Shown piece after piece: positions 26,578-33,676 of a DNA stretch of 64,000 nucleotides (within the stretch, counting starts at the first letter, position 1; each line of letters starts with the position of its first letter). Source of the stretch: Proteiniclasticum sediminis. Its GTDB lineage: Bacteria; Bacillota; Clostridia; Clostridiales; Clostridiaceae. Both the position numbers and the translations under genes were made by a program. The notes beneath the pieces are model-generated. The model worked only from the letters and a program-made list of their open reading frames with translations, was not told where the DNA came from and ran no database searches. The stretch covers positions 283,419 through 347,418 of the forward strand of contig NZ_JAGSCS010000001.1 in the NCBI RefSeq assembly GCF_018128025.1, read 5' to 3'.

Positions 26578-27404
26578 GATTTTTTCTCCTCTCCCGTGGA
26601 CAACTCCACGTGCTTCAAATATTGCCGGATCACCGCTGCCGTTTGCTCCGGGGCCACCAGATGGGGATAATGACCGGTCACTGGCAAATGAACCAGCTGA
26701 CTTCCCGCTAAATGGGCATGAAGGTATTCCCCCACTTCCCGGGGAACCACGCTATCCTCCGCACACTGCAGGATCAGGGCCGGAACCGGGCACCGGGATA
26801 GATCCTTCCGATGGTCGGAGAAGAAAGTAGCTTCTGCAAATTGCCGCATGAGCCGGGGATCCTCACGCAGAAATACGCCCCGCAGATGTTCCTCTTCTGC
26901 CGGAAAATTCGGCTGGTTTAGAAAGACTCCCGCATGGGCCGTGGCCCATCCGGTAAAGTTCATCTCCATCATCCGCAGAAGCCCATGGATCTCCTCTTCC
27001 TCAAAGCCGCCGAAATAATCCCCATCATTGAGATACCGAGGCGAAGGACCGATCATGACCAACGACTTGAACCGTTCCGGCAGGTCCACGGCGGCCAAAA
27101 GGCCAATCATGGCACTGACGGAGTGCCCCACGAAGGTAATGTCCCAGAGGTCAAGGGTTTCAATGAGAAGCTTCAGATCCTCCCCATGACCCTGGAGCGT
27201 TTTGTACCTTTTAAGATCATATGCTCCATGGTCCGATAGCCCGGAACCCACATAATCAAAAAGGACCATCCGGTACTCTTCTTCGAAGTAGGGGAGGATT
27301 CTTGACCATATCCTCTGGTCACATGCCAGTCCATGCCCGAACACCAGGATTTTATCTCCCTTTCCCCGAATGGTAATATTGTGTTTCTTCCCGTTCTCCA
27401 TCAT
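26562..27404 (-). CDS. rsbQ: RsbQ-like alpha/beta hydrolase (280 aa)
   Basis: The sequence follows B. subtilis RsbQ closely, in segments such as FGHGLACDQRIW, VLFDYVGSGLSDHGAYDL, FVGHSVSAMIGLLAAVDLPE and MIGPSPRYLNDGDYFGGFEE. The catalytic triad is Ser in GHSVS, Asp in CAEDSVVP and His in TGHYPH. RsbQ activates the PAS phosphatase RsbP by acting on a small hydrophobic ligand; here the PAS partner is a diguanylate cyclase. The ATG at 27404 has GGAGG 6 nt upstream, while the in-frame start at 27425 has none. No sigma-B genes are in the window. Confidence 0.92.
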   Translation of the reverse strand: MMENGKKHNITIRGKGDKILVFGHGLACDQRIWSRILPYFEEEYRMVLFDYVGSGLSDHGAYDLKRYKTLQGHGEDLKLLIETLDLWDITFVGHSVSAMIGLLAAVDLPERFKSLVMIGPSPRYLNDGDYFGGFEEEEIHGLLRMMEMNFTGWATAHAGVFLNQPNFPAEEEHLRGVFLREDPRLMRQFAEATFFSDHRKDLSRCPVPALILQCAEDSVVPREVGEYLHAHLAGSQLVHLPVTGHYPHLVAPEQTAAVIRQYLKHVELSTGEEKKSWIFD

Positions 27405-27567
27405 TCGCTTCCTCCGCCACTGCATGCTTAATCTTCTTCTCTATCGGCAGATTTCCATTGATTTCTAGTGCCGCAGATACCCAAAGCAAAATAAAAGACC
27501 ATGCATCAGCACAGTCTTCTCAACGGTTCCGCTTATTTTAGTTTGTTGTCCGATTCTCCCATGACCG

Positions 27568-28584
27568 TTAACCCGAAACATACCGTTTAAGTCGAGTAAA
27601 GGGACGCCACCGGGAAGTGTTCAATCCCGTCACCCGGCTATTCGTCGGAAAGAGATCTGCCCCTTCCCCCTTGAAACGAACGTCTTTCTTTCGCAATTCC
27701 TGCCAGAGAGGCAGCTCCTCACGGGGAGAAAAGGAAAGTAGCCAATCCTCCTCCAAAGGGAGCAGCATGGCTTTCCACTGCTCCGGGATCTGGGGAATGC
27801 CATAATAGAGGGCAGCTAATCCTCCCGCCAGGCTACCCGTATCCACCGTATTCCCGCCTAAATTCACGACTTTCAGCACGCAGGATTCAAAATCCGTGGT
27901 GTTGACGAGACACCAAAGGGCAGCTTCCAGGGTTTCCACCACATCGCCATTACTGCGAATCTCGGTTTCCGGAAGGTCCAAAAAAGACTCCTGACTGAGC
28001 CGATGAAACCGGTGAAGCGCCTGACGGTAAGCCCGATGGGGCGCATAATGGGCCATGGCCCGAGATACGCCCAAGGCGATGGTTTCCTGTAAAGGGAGCC
28101 TTTCCGGGAGGAGCGCTGCTGTACAGAGAAGAACACCCGCCGCCAGTTCCTGGAGGGGATCCCCCAAAGGCTGCGGCAAAAACTCGCCGATGCGCTGAAA
28201 GGCCTCTTTGCGCTGAGAAAAATCCTCCCCGAAGCGAAGCCGAAGATCCAGTACCAGGGGGAGAAGCACGGCCAAAGCCATCCCCATATCTCCGAAGCTC
28301 GATGCTTTGCGATGATTTTCTCCCCGCAGAGCCCATTCTTGGCTCCAGCTCACTCTTCGGCTTTCTGCGAGTAGCCCAAACCAAGGCAGCTCCTTCACCC
28401 AGGCTTCCTGAAGTTCCAAGGTAAGGGCCCGCTGTCTTTCCGAAACTTCTCCATGAAGGAACTCTTTCTGAATTGTCTCCACGGGATCCAGCCTTCGGCT
28501 CATGCGGGATTCCAGCTGTACCGGCTTCCCCAGAGCTTCTCCCACAGCGGTCCCCCAATAAATATTGCGTAAGATCATAAACAC
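27568..28584 (-). CDS. ADP-ribosylglycohydrolase-family protein with altered active site (338 aa)
   Basis: The start IYWGTAVGEALGKPVQLE and the end segment VVNLGGNTVDTGSLAGGLAA match the first and last signatures of the DraG/ADP-ribosylglycohydrolase fold. The usual metal-binding TDDT stretch is replaced by SSFGDMG, and the late GGDTDTTG becomes GGNTVDTG, so the di-magnesium site may be altered or lost. The GTG at 28584 follows GGAGGAGGG; an earlier in-frame ATG at 28668 lacks such a site. It stands alone. Catalysis is uncertain. Confidence 0.75.
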   Translation of the reverse strand: MFMILRNIYWGTAVGEALGKPVQLESRMSRRLDPVETIQKEFLHGEVSERQRALTLELQEAWVKELPWFGLLAESRRVSWSQEWALRGENHRKASSFGDMGMALAVLLPLVLDLRLRFGEDFSQRKEAFQRIGEFLPQPLGDPLQELAAGVLLCTAALLPERLPLQETIALGVSRAMAHYAPHRAYRQALHRFHRLSQESFLDLPETEIRSNGDVVETLEAALWCLVNTTDFESCVLKVVNLGGNTVDTGSLAGGLAALYYGIPQIPEQWKAMLLPLEEDWLLSFSPREELPLWQELRKKDVRFKGEGADLFPTNSRVTGLNTSRWRPFTRLKRYVSG

Positions 28585-28680
28585 CGTCTTCCCTCCTCCC
28601 TGCTCCATGGACAGCATCCACGGCGATTCGTCAGCTTTAGGACAAGCATAACAAGGGAGATGTCCCATAAACCGGACAAC

Positions 28681-28710
28681 AAAAAGCGCTGACCGAAATC
28701 AGCGCTTTTT
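28681..28710 (-). terminator. tRNA-Gly terminator
   Basis: A perfect 12-bp stem, AAAAAGCGCTGA with TCAGCGCTTTTT, and a 6-nt loop are followed on the minus strand by TTTTTGTTG. It lies just beyond the tRNA 3' end. Confidence 0.93.
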
Positions 28711-28711
28711 C

Positions 28712-28785
28712 TGGAGCAAGTAAAGGGAATCGAACCCTCAATGTCTGGTTGGGAACCAGATGTTATACCATTTAACTATACCTGC
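28712..28785 (-). tRNA. tRNA-Gly, anticodon CCC, CCA encoded
   Basis: A full cloverleaf can be folded. The acceptor pairs GCAGGTA with TACTTGC. The D arm is GTTA/TAAC. The anticodon arm is TCTGG-TTCCCAA-CCAGA with CCC at positions 34-36. The T arm is GAGGG-TTCGATT-CCCTT, followed by T and an encoded CCA. It reads GGG glycine codons. It is a single tRNA gene with its own promoter and terminator. Confidence 0.97.
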
Positions 28786-28828
28786 AGGGGACTTCATTGA
28801 ACTTCAGGTACCTAAACCCTACGTTAAA

Positions 28829-28856
28829 ATCATACCACCTTTCAGAAAAGAGTCAA
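28829..28856 (-). promoter_or_regulatory. tRNA-Gly promoter
   Basis: On the minus strand TTGACT (28851-28856) and TATGAT (28829-28834) are spaced by 16 nt. Confidence 0.8.
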
Positions 28857-28888
28857 CCTACTTTTCAGGAAAAAAACCTTGGTAAGCC

Positions 28889-29443
28889 TTAATTGGCGTC
28901 ACTTTTCGCAGAATGTCCCCTCCATTCCGACCGCCGGAGGCGATAAACGATTTCTTCCACCGCTTCATCCTCAAGGAGTACCTCCTCCATCGGGCGGAAC
29001 CCTAACTTTTGGAGAAGTTTCCGGGACCTGACATTTTGCGGATCCGTCGAGGCAACCAGTGACTGAAGACCCTGGTGAAGAAACAGGTAGTCCACCATGG
29101 CGCATACGGCCTCCCAGGCGAAGCCCTGCCTCTGCGATGAAGGACTGATCGTATACCCCATCTCGGCTTCTTCCCCGGTTTCCAGAAAATGAATCCCCAG
29201 ATCTCCAATGAGTTCTCCCGTATCGATCTTGAAGATCCCCAGCTGGAACCACGTACCCCGTTCTCCAAAATCTTTCGGAAGCTCCGCGATAAAGGCCTCG
29301 GCATCCCGGAGATCTCGAAATCGGAGGGACTGGAACTGTTCCACAAGAGGATGCGTCCGATAGCAAAATAATGCTTCGGCATCCTTCAATGCCAGTGGTG
29401 CAAGAAAAATTCTGGAACAGAAAATCGGTGTAAACTCAGCCAT
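28889..29443 (-). CDS. GNAT acetyltransferase, RimJ/RimL type (184 aa)
   Basis: The Acetyltransf_3 pattern is clear: LIGDLGIHFLETGEEAEMGY, then SPSSQRQGFAWEAVCAMVDY with the acetyl-CoA loop QRQGFA, and DPQNVRSRKLLQKLGFRP. Relatives acetylate ribosomal proteins or small amines; the substrate here is unknown. The start has AAGGAG 6 nt upstream. It lies 14 nt after the response regulator stop, so it is probably the third gene of that operon. Confidence 0.88.
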   Translation of the reverse strand: MAEFTPIFCSRIFLAPLALKDAEALFCYRTHPLVEQFQSLRFRDLRDAEAFIAELPKDFGERGTWFQLGIFKIDTGELIGDLGIHFLETGEEAEMGYTISPSSQRQGFAWEAVCAMVDYLFLHQGLQSLVASTDPQNVRSRKLLQKLGFRPMEEVLLEDEAVEEIVYRLRRSEWRGHSAKSDAN

Positions 29444-29457
29444 GGCGTACTCCTTCC

Positions 29458-30144
29458 CTATTCATCAGCAAAGCGATACCCAATGCCGACTTCCGTAAAA
29501 ACGTAGCGGGGTTTCGTGGGATCTTTTTCCAGTTTTCTCCGGATGTTGGCCATGAAGACCCGTACAGACTGCAGGTCGCTTTCAAACTCCGATCCCCAGA
29601 CTTCCTTCAGGATAAACTTATGCGTCAGGACTTTCCCGGGGTTTTGGACCAGCAAGCTCACGATATCAAACTCCATGGGGGTTAAGTGGATCTCTTTCCC
29701 CTCCAGGGTCACCCGGTGTTTATCCAAATCCAGCTCCAGGTCACCCACTTGCCGAATCCTCGCCTTATCCTCCGGCTGAAAGGTTTGATGGCGCAAGACC
29801 ACACGAATTCTCGCCAGGAGCTCTTTCATGCTGAAAGGTTTGGTCAGGTAATCATCGGCCCCCATATCCAGGGCCTCCACCTTATCCCGATCCTGATCAT
29901 GGGCAGAGACGACAATGATGGGCACTGCAGAGAATCCGCGGACTTTTTTGATGATCTCCAGCCCGTGGAGATCGGGAAGACCCAAGTCCAAAATGATCGC
30001 CGACAAGGCGTTCATGGCGATCTGGGCCATGGCTTCCTTCCCCGTTTCGGCCTCAATACAGCCATAGCCTTGAGATTTCAGCGCGAAGCTGATGAAATTG
30101 CGAATTTGCGCATCATCTTCCACGACTAAGATTTCCGTGTTCAT
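29458..30144 (-). CDS. kdpE: KdpE-like OmpR-family response regulator (228 aa)
   Basis: The receiver domain (residues 1-120) has the acidic pocket VVEDD, the phospho-acceptor Asp in IILDLGLPDLHG, and the Lys in LTKPFSMKEL. The C-terminal winged helix has HLTPMEFDIVSLLVQNPGKV and VRVFMANIRRKLEKDP. The sequence is most like KdpE. The ATG at 30144 has AGGAGG at ideal spacing; one at 30150 lies too close to it. The gene directly follows the kinase gene. No kdpABC genes are present; potassium Trk genes are divergent instead. Confidence 0.9.
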   Translation of the reverse strand: MNTEILVVEDDAQIRNFISFALKSQGYGCIEAETGKEAMAQIAMNALSAIILDLGLPDLHGLEIIKKVRGFSAVPIIVVSAHDQDRDKVEALDMGADDYLTKPFSMKELLARIRVVLRHQTFQPEDKARIRQVGDLELDLDKHRVTLEGKEIHLTPMEFDIVSLLVQNPGKVLTHKFILKEVWGSEFESDLQSVRVFMANIRRKLEKDPTKPRYVFTEVGIGYRFADE

Positions 30145-30146
30145 CC

Positions 30147-31622
30147 TCATCCCTCCTGGTTTTTTAGATAAAACTTCACCATGGCGCCCCCCTCTGCCCG
30201 ATTCCCTGCCATGATTTCTCCCCCGTGAAATTCCACGATGGCTTTACAGATGGCTAATCCCAGCCCTAGTCCATGCCGGGTGGTGGGACGTGACTCCTGG
30301 GAAGTGAAAAACAGATCGAAGATTCTCGGGAGGTCCTGGGGCACAAAACCGGAGCCTTGGTCATCCATTTCAAACCAGATTTTATCCCCTTCCAGCCACA
30401 CATGAAGGACAATTTCGCTTTGCTCCGGGCTATGCTCCGCGGCATTTCCCGCCAAGTTAATGAGAACCTGTTCCATGAGCTTGCCGTTCATGGGGATAAA
30501 GAGGACCTCATCGGGGATAAGGATTCGAAACTGATGTTTCGGAAAATACTTTCCCATATAGTCCACTACGGCAGAAAGCACCTCATCGACGGCCTCCAGC
30601 TGGATCTTGATGGCCAGATTCCCTTCGTGGACGCGGGTAAAGCTGAGGATGTTTTCCACCAGCCGGGTGAGCCAGTCGGCGTCCTCATGGATTCCCTGAA
30701 TCACTTCTTTCCACTGGGGATCATCGATCCCCTGGAGGAGCATTTCCGAGGTCCCCATGATCCGCGTCAAGGGGGTCCTTATATCATGGGAAATCGCCCG
30801 GAGAAGATTGCTCTTAAAACGCTCCAGTTCCACCTCTGCCCGGGCATTCTCCTTATCCCGGATGAGGAGTACCCTTTCCATGGATATGGTCACCTGCATC
30901 AGGATGGAATAAAGAAGAAATTTCCGATCCTTGTCCATGTCCGCTGCTTCCTTGGGAAAGCAAAAATGACACAGAACATGCCCCTTCACTTCCACCGGAA
31001 TGGTGTAGGACTGGGCGATAAAAAAATCCCGATGCTCCAGAGGCACCTGCGGAATGACTTTGGAAACCTGACCTTTACTGCTGACTCGAATCTGCGCCAT
31101 GTTCCCATCTTCTTCCATAAAAAAGCATGTCACATCACAGTCCATGAAGTTGGACAGCCATTCTGCCGAAACCACAGCCGTTTCACTGATCTCGCTGGTT
31201 TTTGCCAAACTTCCCGTGATTTTCGCCAGAAGATGAGACTGCTTCTCCCGTTCCATGGACAGGGTATGGGATTTTAAAAGCTTGCTGGTCAGGGCGCTGG
31301 TGAACATTGCGGAGATAAACATGATGATGAACGTAAAAATATACGACGTATCATCCACTTTAAAGTTATACAAAGGTTCCGTGAAGAAAAAGTTAAAGGA
31401 AAGGATGGATAAGCCCGAGGCGAAGATGCCATAGCCATACCCCTTGGTGAATCGGGAGGTGACCAGGACTGAGAGAATGTACATCACCACAATATTCACT
31501 TCGGTGAATCCCCAGTGCCGGATGAGAAAGGAAATTCCTGTGGTCAGAAGATTGAGCCCCAGGGTCAGTCCCAGCTGTCTGGCCACTTCCCGGACTCGGA
31601 TCCGCTCATTCTCTTTCTTCAT
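30147..31622 (-). CDS. kdpD: KdpD-like sensor histidine kinase lacking the KdpD N-terminal domains (491 aa)
   Basis: It has four membrane segments of the DUF4118 type (about residues 15-120), then a GAF-like segment. A HisKA motif RAISHDIRTPLTRIMG follows near residue 280. The HATPase domain has N box LINLAGNAAEHSP, DDQGSGFVPQDLPRIFDLFF and GLGLGLAICKAIVEFHGG. Full KdpD also has an N-terminal KdpD sensor and a universal-stress domain of about 380 residues, absent here. The ATG has AAGGAGGGGAGG upstream. It is followed immediately by the response regulator and is divergent from the Trk operon. Confidence 0.9.
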   Translation of the reverse strand: MKKENERIRVREVARQLGLTLGLNLLTTGISFLIRHWGFTEVNIVVMYILSVLVTSRFTKGYGYGIFASGLSILSFNFFFTEPLYNFKVDDTSYIFTFIIMFISAMFTSALTSKLLKSHTLSMEREKQSHLLAKITGSLAKTSEISETAVVSAEWLSNFMDCDVTCFFMEEDGNMAQIRVSSKGQVSKVIPQVPLEHRDFFIAQSYTIPVEVKGHVLCHFCFPKEAADMDKDRKFLLYSILMQVTISMERVLLIRDKENARAEVELERFKSNLLRAISHDIRTPLTRIMGTSEMLLQGIDDPQWKEVIQGIHEDADWLTRLVENILSFTRVHEGNLAIKIQLEAVDEVLSAVVDYMGKYFPKHQFRILIPDEVLFIPMNGKLMEQVLINLAGNAAEHSPEQSEIVLHVWLEGDKIWFEMDDQGSGFVPQDLPRIFDLFFTSQESRPTTRHGLGLGLAICKAIVEFHGGEIMAGNRAEGGAMVKFYLKNQEG

Positions 31623-31691
31623 CTTTCCTCCCCTCCTTATGTATCCTTTACCCCTTGCGTTTTAAGTTCATTCTACTCATTTCAAGGCTTT

Positions 31692-31775
31692 CCCGCAATG
31701 GCTGCGGGATTTCCCCAGGGAATATTAATACGATCTTTATCCCCGGTCTGGAATTCTTAACCCCGTCTTTATCGG
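31692..31775. promoter_or_regulatory. Divergent control region between the KdpDE-like and Trk operons
   Basis: The 217-nt gap holds a small inverted repeat (CCCGCA/TGCGGG at 31692-31708). It also has three related direct elements on the plus strand: TCTTTATCCCC (31734), TTCTTAACCCC (31754) and TCTTTATCGG (31766). The spacings are roughly two and one helix turns, as OmpR-family regulators prefer. The assignment to the adjacent regulator is inferred. Confidence 0.4.
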
Positions 31776-31839
31776 AATCGGAGTAGGATATGGACTGTAA
31801 AGAAAGTCACTCACCCGACTATTCCTGGAGGTAACAGTC

Positions 31840-32229
31840 ATGAACAACTCGGAATCCCTAAAAAAATCCTATGAAATGAAGGTCAGGATCGCCATCAATG
31901 CCCTAAAGTCCGGGGACTTTGATATGGCCATGATCAGCACGCTCCAAGCCGTTTTGGACAATCAGGATTTGCCGGAATACCATAATCTTCTTGGGCTCAT
32001 CGCCGAACACCATAAAGATTACCCTTTAGCCTGCCGGCACTATCGTGCATCCTATGCTTTGGATCCTTCCTATAAACCCGCCCTTCACAATCTGGAACGG
32101 CTGACCAATCAGAAGTTCGGCAGCACATCCGATCACGTGGACTTCGGGGATGTGATCGAGGTGGAAGAACCCCATAGCTCCATTTTCCTATATGAACTTC
32201 TCAACCACCGAAAAGCGAAAAGACGCTGA
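31840..32229 (+). CDS. TPR-like small protein heading the Trk operon (129 aa)
   Basis: Two to three tetratricopeptide-like helical pairs can be seen: VRIAINALKSGDFDMAMIST, LLGLIAEHHKDYPLACRHYR and ASYALDPSYKPALHNLERL. No signal peptide or membrane segment is present. The start has GGAGG with 8-nt spacing. It is the first gene before trkA, 20 nt away. TPR proteins usually bind partners, so it may be a cytoplasmic adaptor for the potassium system. It is otherwise unrecognised. Confidence 0.75.
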   Translation: MNNSESLKKSYEMKVRIAINALKSGDFDMAMISTLQAVLDNQDLPEYHNLLGLIAEHHKDYPLACRHYRASYALDPSYKPALHNLERLTNQKFGSTSDHVDFGDVIEVEEPHSSIFLYELLNHRKAKRR

Positions 32230-32249
32230 AAAGAAAGAAGGCTAAAGCC

Positions 32250-32903
32250 ATGTTTATTGTAATTATCGGCTGCGGAAGACTCGGCAGCACCTTAGCCAGC
32301 GAACTCGCCGACGAAGGCCATATGGTATCCATCGTCGACCGCGACGGGGAAAAGCTCCGCTCTCTGGGATCCGGGTTTAATGGACAACGGATTACGGGAA
32401 TTGAGTTTGATCATGACAAACTCCTGGAGGCCGGAATTCAGGAAGCGGATGCTCTCTTGGCCGTAACCAATGATGATAATGTAAATCTGACCGTTTCCCT
32501 CATCGCCAAGGATATCCATAAAGTCCCCAAAATCCTTGCCCGGGTAAACGCACCGGGCAAAAGCTTTGTCTATGATCTTCTCTCCATTGAAACCATTAAT
32601 CCTGTACAATCGGGAATCGAAGTCCTGAAGCGAAAACTCATGACGGATCACTTCGAGGTTTTGACCTCCGTCGATGAGGCTTATGACATCATTGAGCTCC
32701 TGGTCAATCGTGATGTTCACACCACCGTGGAAGAGATCGAAGAAACCTGTCACTGCCGGATCGGAGGTATCACCCATAGTACCTTGTTCTCCCTGCCGGA
32801 ACGTCATGAACCCATATCCCTGGGGGACCGAATCATTTGCACCGTCAGTCAATCCCAAAAGAATAAGCTCTTTCAGCGGCTTTGCAAGGAGATGCTCCTA
32901 TGA
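32250..32903 (+). CDS. trkA: Trk/Ktr potassium uptake regulatory protein TrkA, first copy (217 aa)
   Basis: An RCK (TrkA_N) Rossmann domain begins MFIVIIGCGRLGSTLASELA and carries the acidic residue of the NAD/ATP site in SIVDRDGEKLR. A TrkA_C domain covers the last 75 residues. Such proteins gate TrkH-type channels in response to nucleotides. It overlaps the second trkA by four bases (ATGA). Two single-RCK genes presumably replace one double-length TrkA and could form a heteromeric ring. Confidence 0.93.
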   Translation: MFIVIIGCGRLGSTLASELADEGHMVSIVDRDGEKLRSLGSGFNGQRITGIEFDHDKLLEAGIQEADALLAVTNDDNVNLTVSLIAKDIHKVPKILARVNAPGKSFVYDLLSIETINPVQSGIEVLKRKLMTDHFEVLTSVDEAYDIIELLVNRDVHTTVEEIEETCHCRIGGITHSTLFSLPERHEPISLGDRIICTVSQSQKNKLFQRLCKEMLL

Positions 32904-33592
32904 AAACAATCATTGTCGGTGGTGGAAAAGTCGGCTATTATCTCTTAAAAACCTTATATGAACATGGCCATGATGTGGCCCTCATCGAGCGTGATCAGGA
33001 TGTCTGTCAGCGCATCGCAGAGAGTATTCCCGTGGATGTGATCCATGGGGATGGAACCGATCTGGATGTGCTCCGGGATGCCGGAATTGAAGATGCGGAT
33101 ATCGTCGCTGCCGTCACGGGAACCGATGAAGAGAACCTCATCATCTGCAAAATCGCCAAACTGCAGTATCAGATCAGCCGGACAATCTCTCGGGTCAACA
33201 ACCCTAAAAACATGGAGATGTTCAAGGTTCTGGGCATTGACAACACCGTGTGCAGCACCGCTGTCATCGCGAATCTCATTGAATCTGAAGTGGATCATCC
33301 CCAGGTGAAGATCCTGAACACCTTTGACCGCGGATCCATGGTCTTGGCCGAAATCATCATCACTTCTGAGCTCACCTGGTCCGGAAAACGCATTGCCGAT
33401 ATTCCCTTTCCTGTGGAATGCGTCATCGTTTCGGTTTTCCGTAACGATGCCATCATCTACCCCAAGGGAGATACGCAGTTCCAGGAAGGGGACAAAGTAC
33501 TGCTGGTGACCAGCCCGTCGGAGCTCCAGGAGTTCGCCCAAACCATGAATAAAGGGAGGAAAAAACGATGGAATTTAACAAAGATGAATTGA
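32900..33592 (+). CDS. trkA: Trk/Ktr potassium uptake regulatory protein TrkA, second copy (230 aa)
   Basis: The RCK domain begins MKTIIVGGGKVGYYLLKTL and continues with ALIERDQDVCQRIAES and HGDGTDLDVLRDAGIEDAD. A C-terminal TrkA_C domain ends GDKVLLVTSPSELQEFA. The frame is open from 32882, but the ATG at 32900, behind AAGGAG and within the ATGA overlap with the first trkA, is the likely start. It is closer to canonical KtrA/TrkA than the first copy. A small membrane-peptide gene overlaps its 3' end. Confidence 0.94.
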   Translation: MKTIIVGGGKVGYYLLKTLYEHGHDVALIERDQDVCQRIAESIPVDVIHGDGTDLDVLRDAGIEDADIVAAVTGTDEENLIICKIAKLQYQISRTISRVNNPKNMEMFKVLGIDNTVCSTAVIANLIESEVDHPQVKILNTFDRGSMVLAEIIITSELTWSGKRIADIPFPVECVIVSVFRNDAIIYPKGDTQFQEGDKVLLVTSPSELQEFAQTMNKGRKKRWNLTKMN

Positions 33593-33672
33593 AGGGGATA
33601 CTATCGGAACTGGGGCTTGTCCTCACCTTCATCGCGGTAATTACTGCGGTAACGATGGTACTGATGGCATAA
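33568..33672 (+). CDS. 34-residue single-pass membrane peptide between trkA and trkH
   Basis: The short frame reads MEFNKDELKGILSELG followed by an unbroken hydrophobic stretch (residues 17-33) and a stop. It has a perfect GGGAGG site 7 nt before its ATG, overlaps the 3' end of trkA in another frame by 25 nt, and ends 4 nt before trkH, which lacks its own strong site. Size and place recall KdpF, the small stabilising peptide of the Kdp complex, but no sequence similarity is claimed. It may assist TrkH or couple its translation. Confidence 0.72.
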   Translation: MEFNKDELKGILSELGLVLTFIAVITAVTMVLMA

Positions 33673-33676
33673 AGCG

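Noticed and set aside
30147-31622. Complete Kdp potassium ATPase locus
   Set aside because: Only the two-component genes are KdpD/KdpE-like; no kdpA, kdpB or kdpC frame exists on either side.
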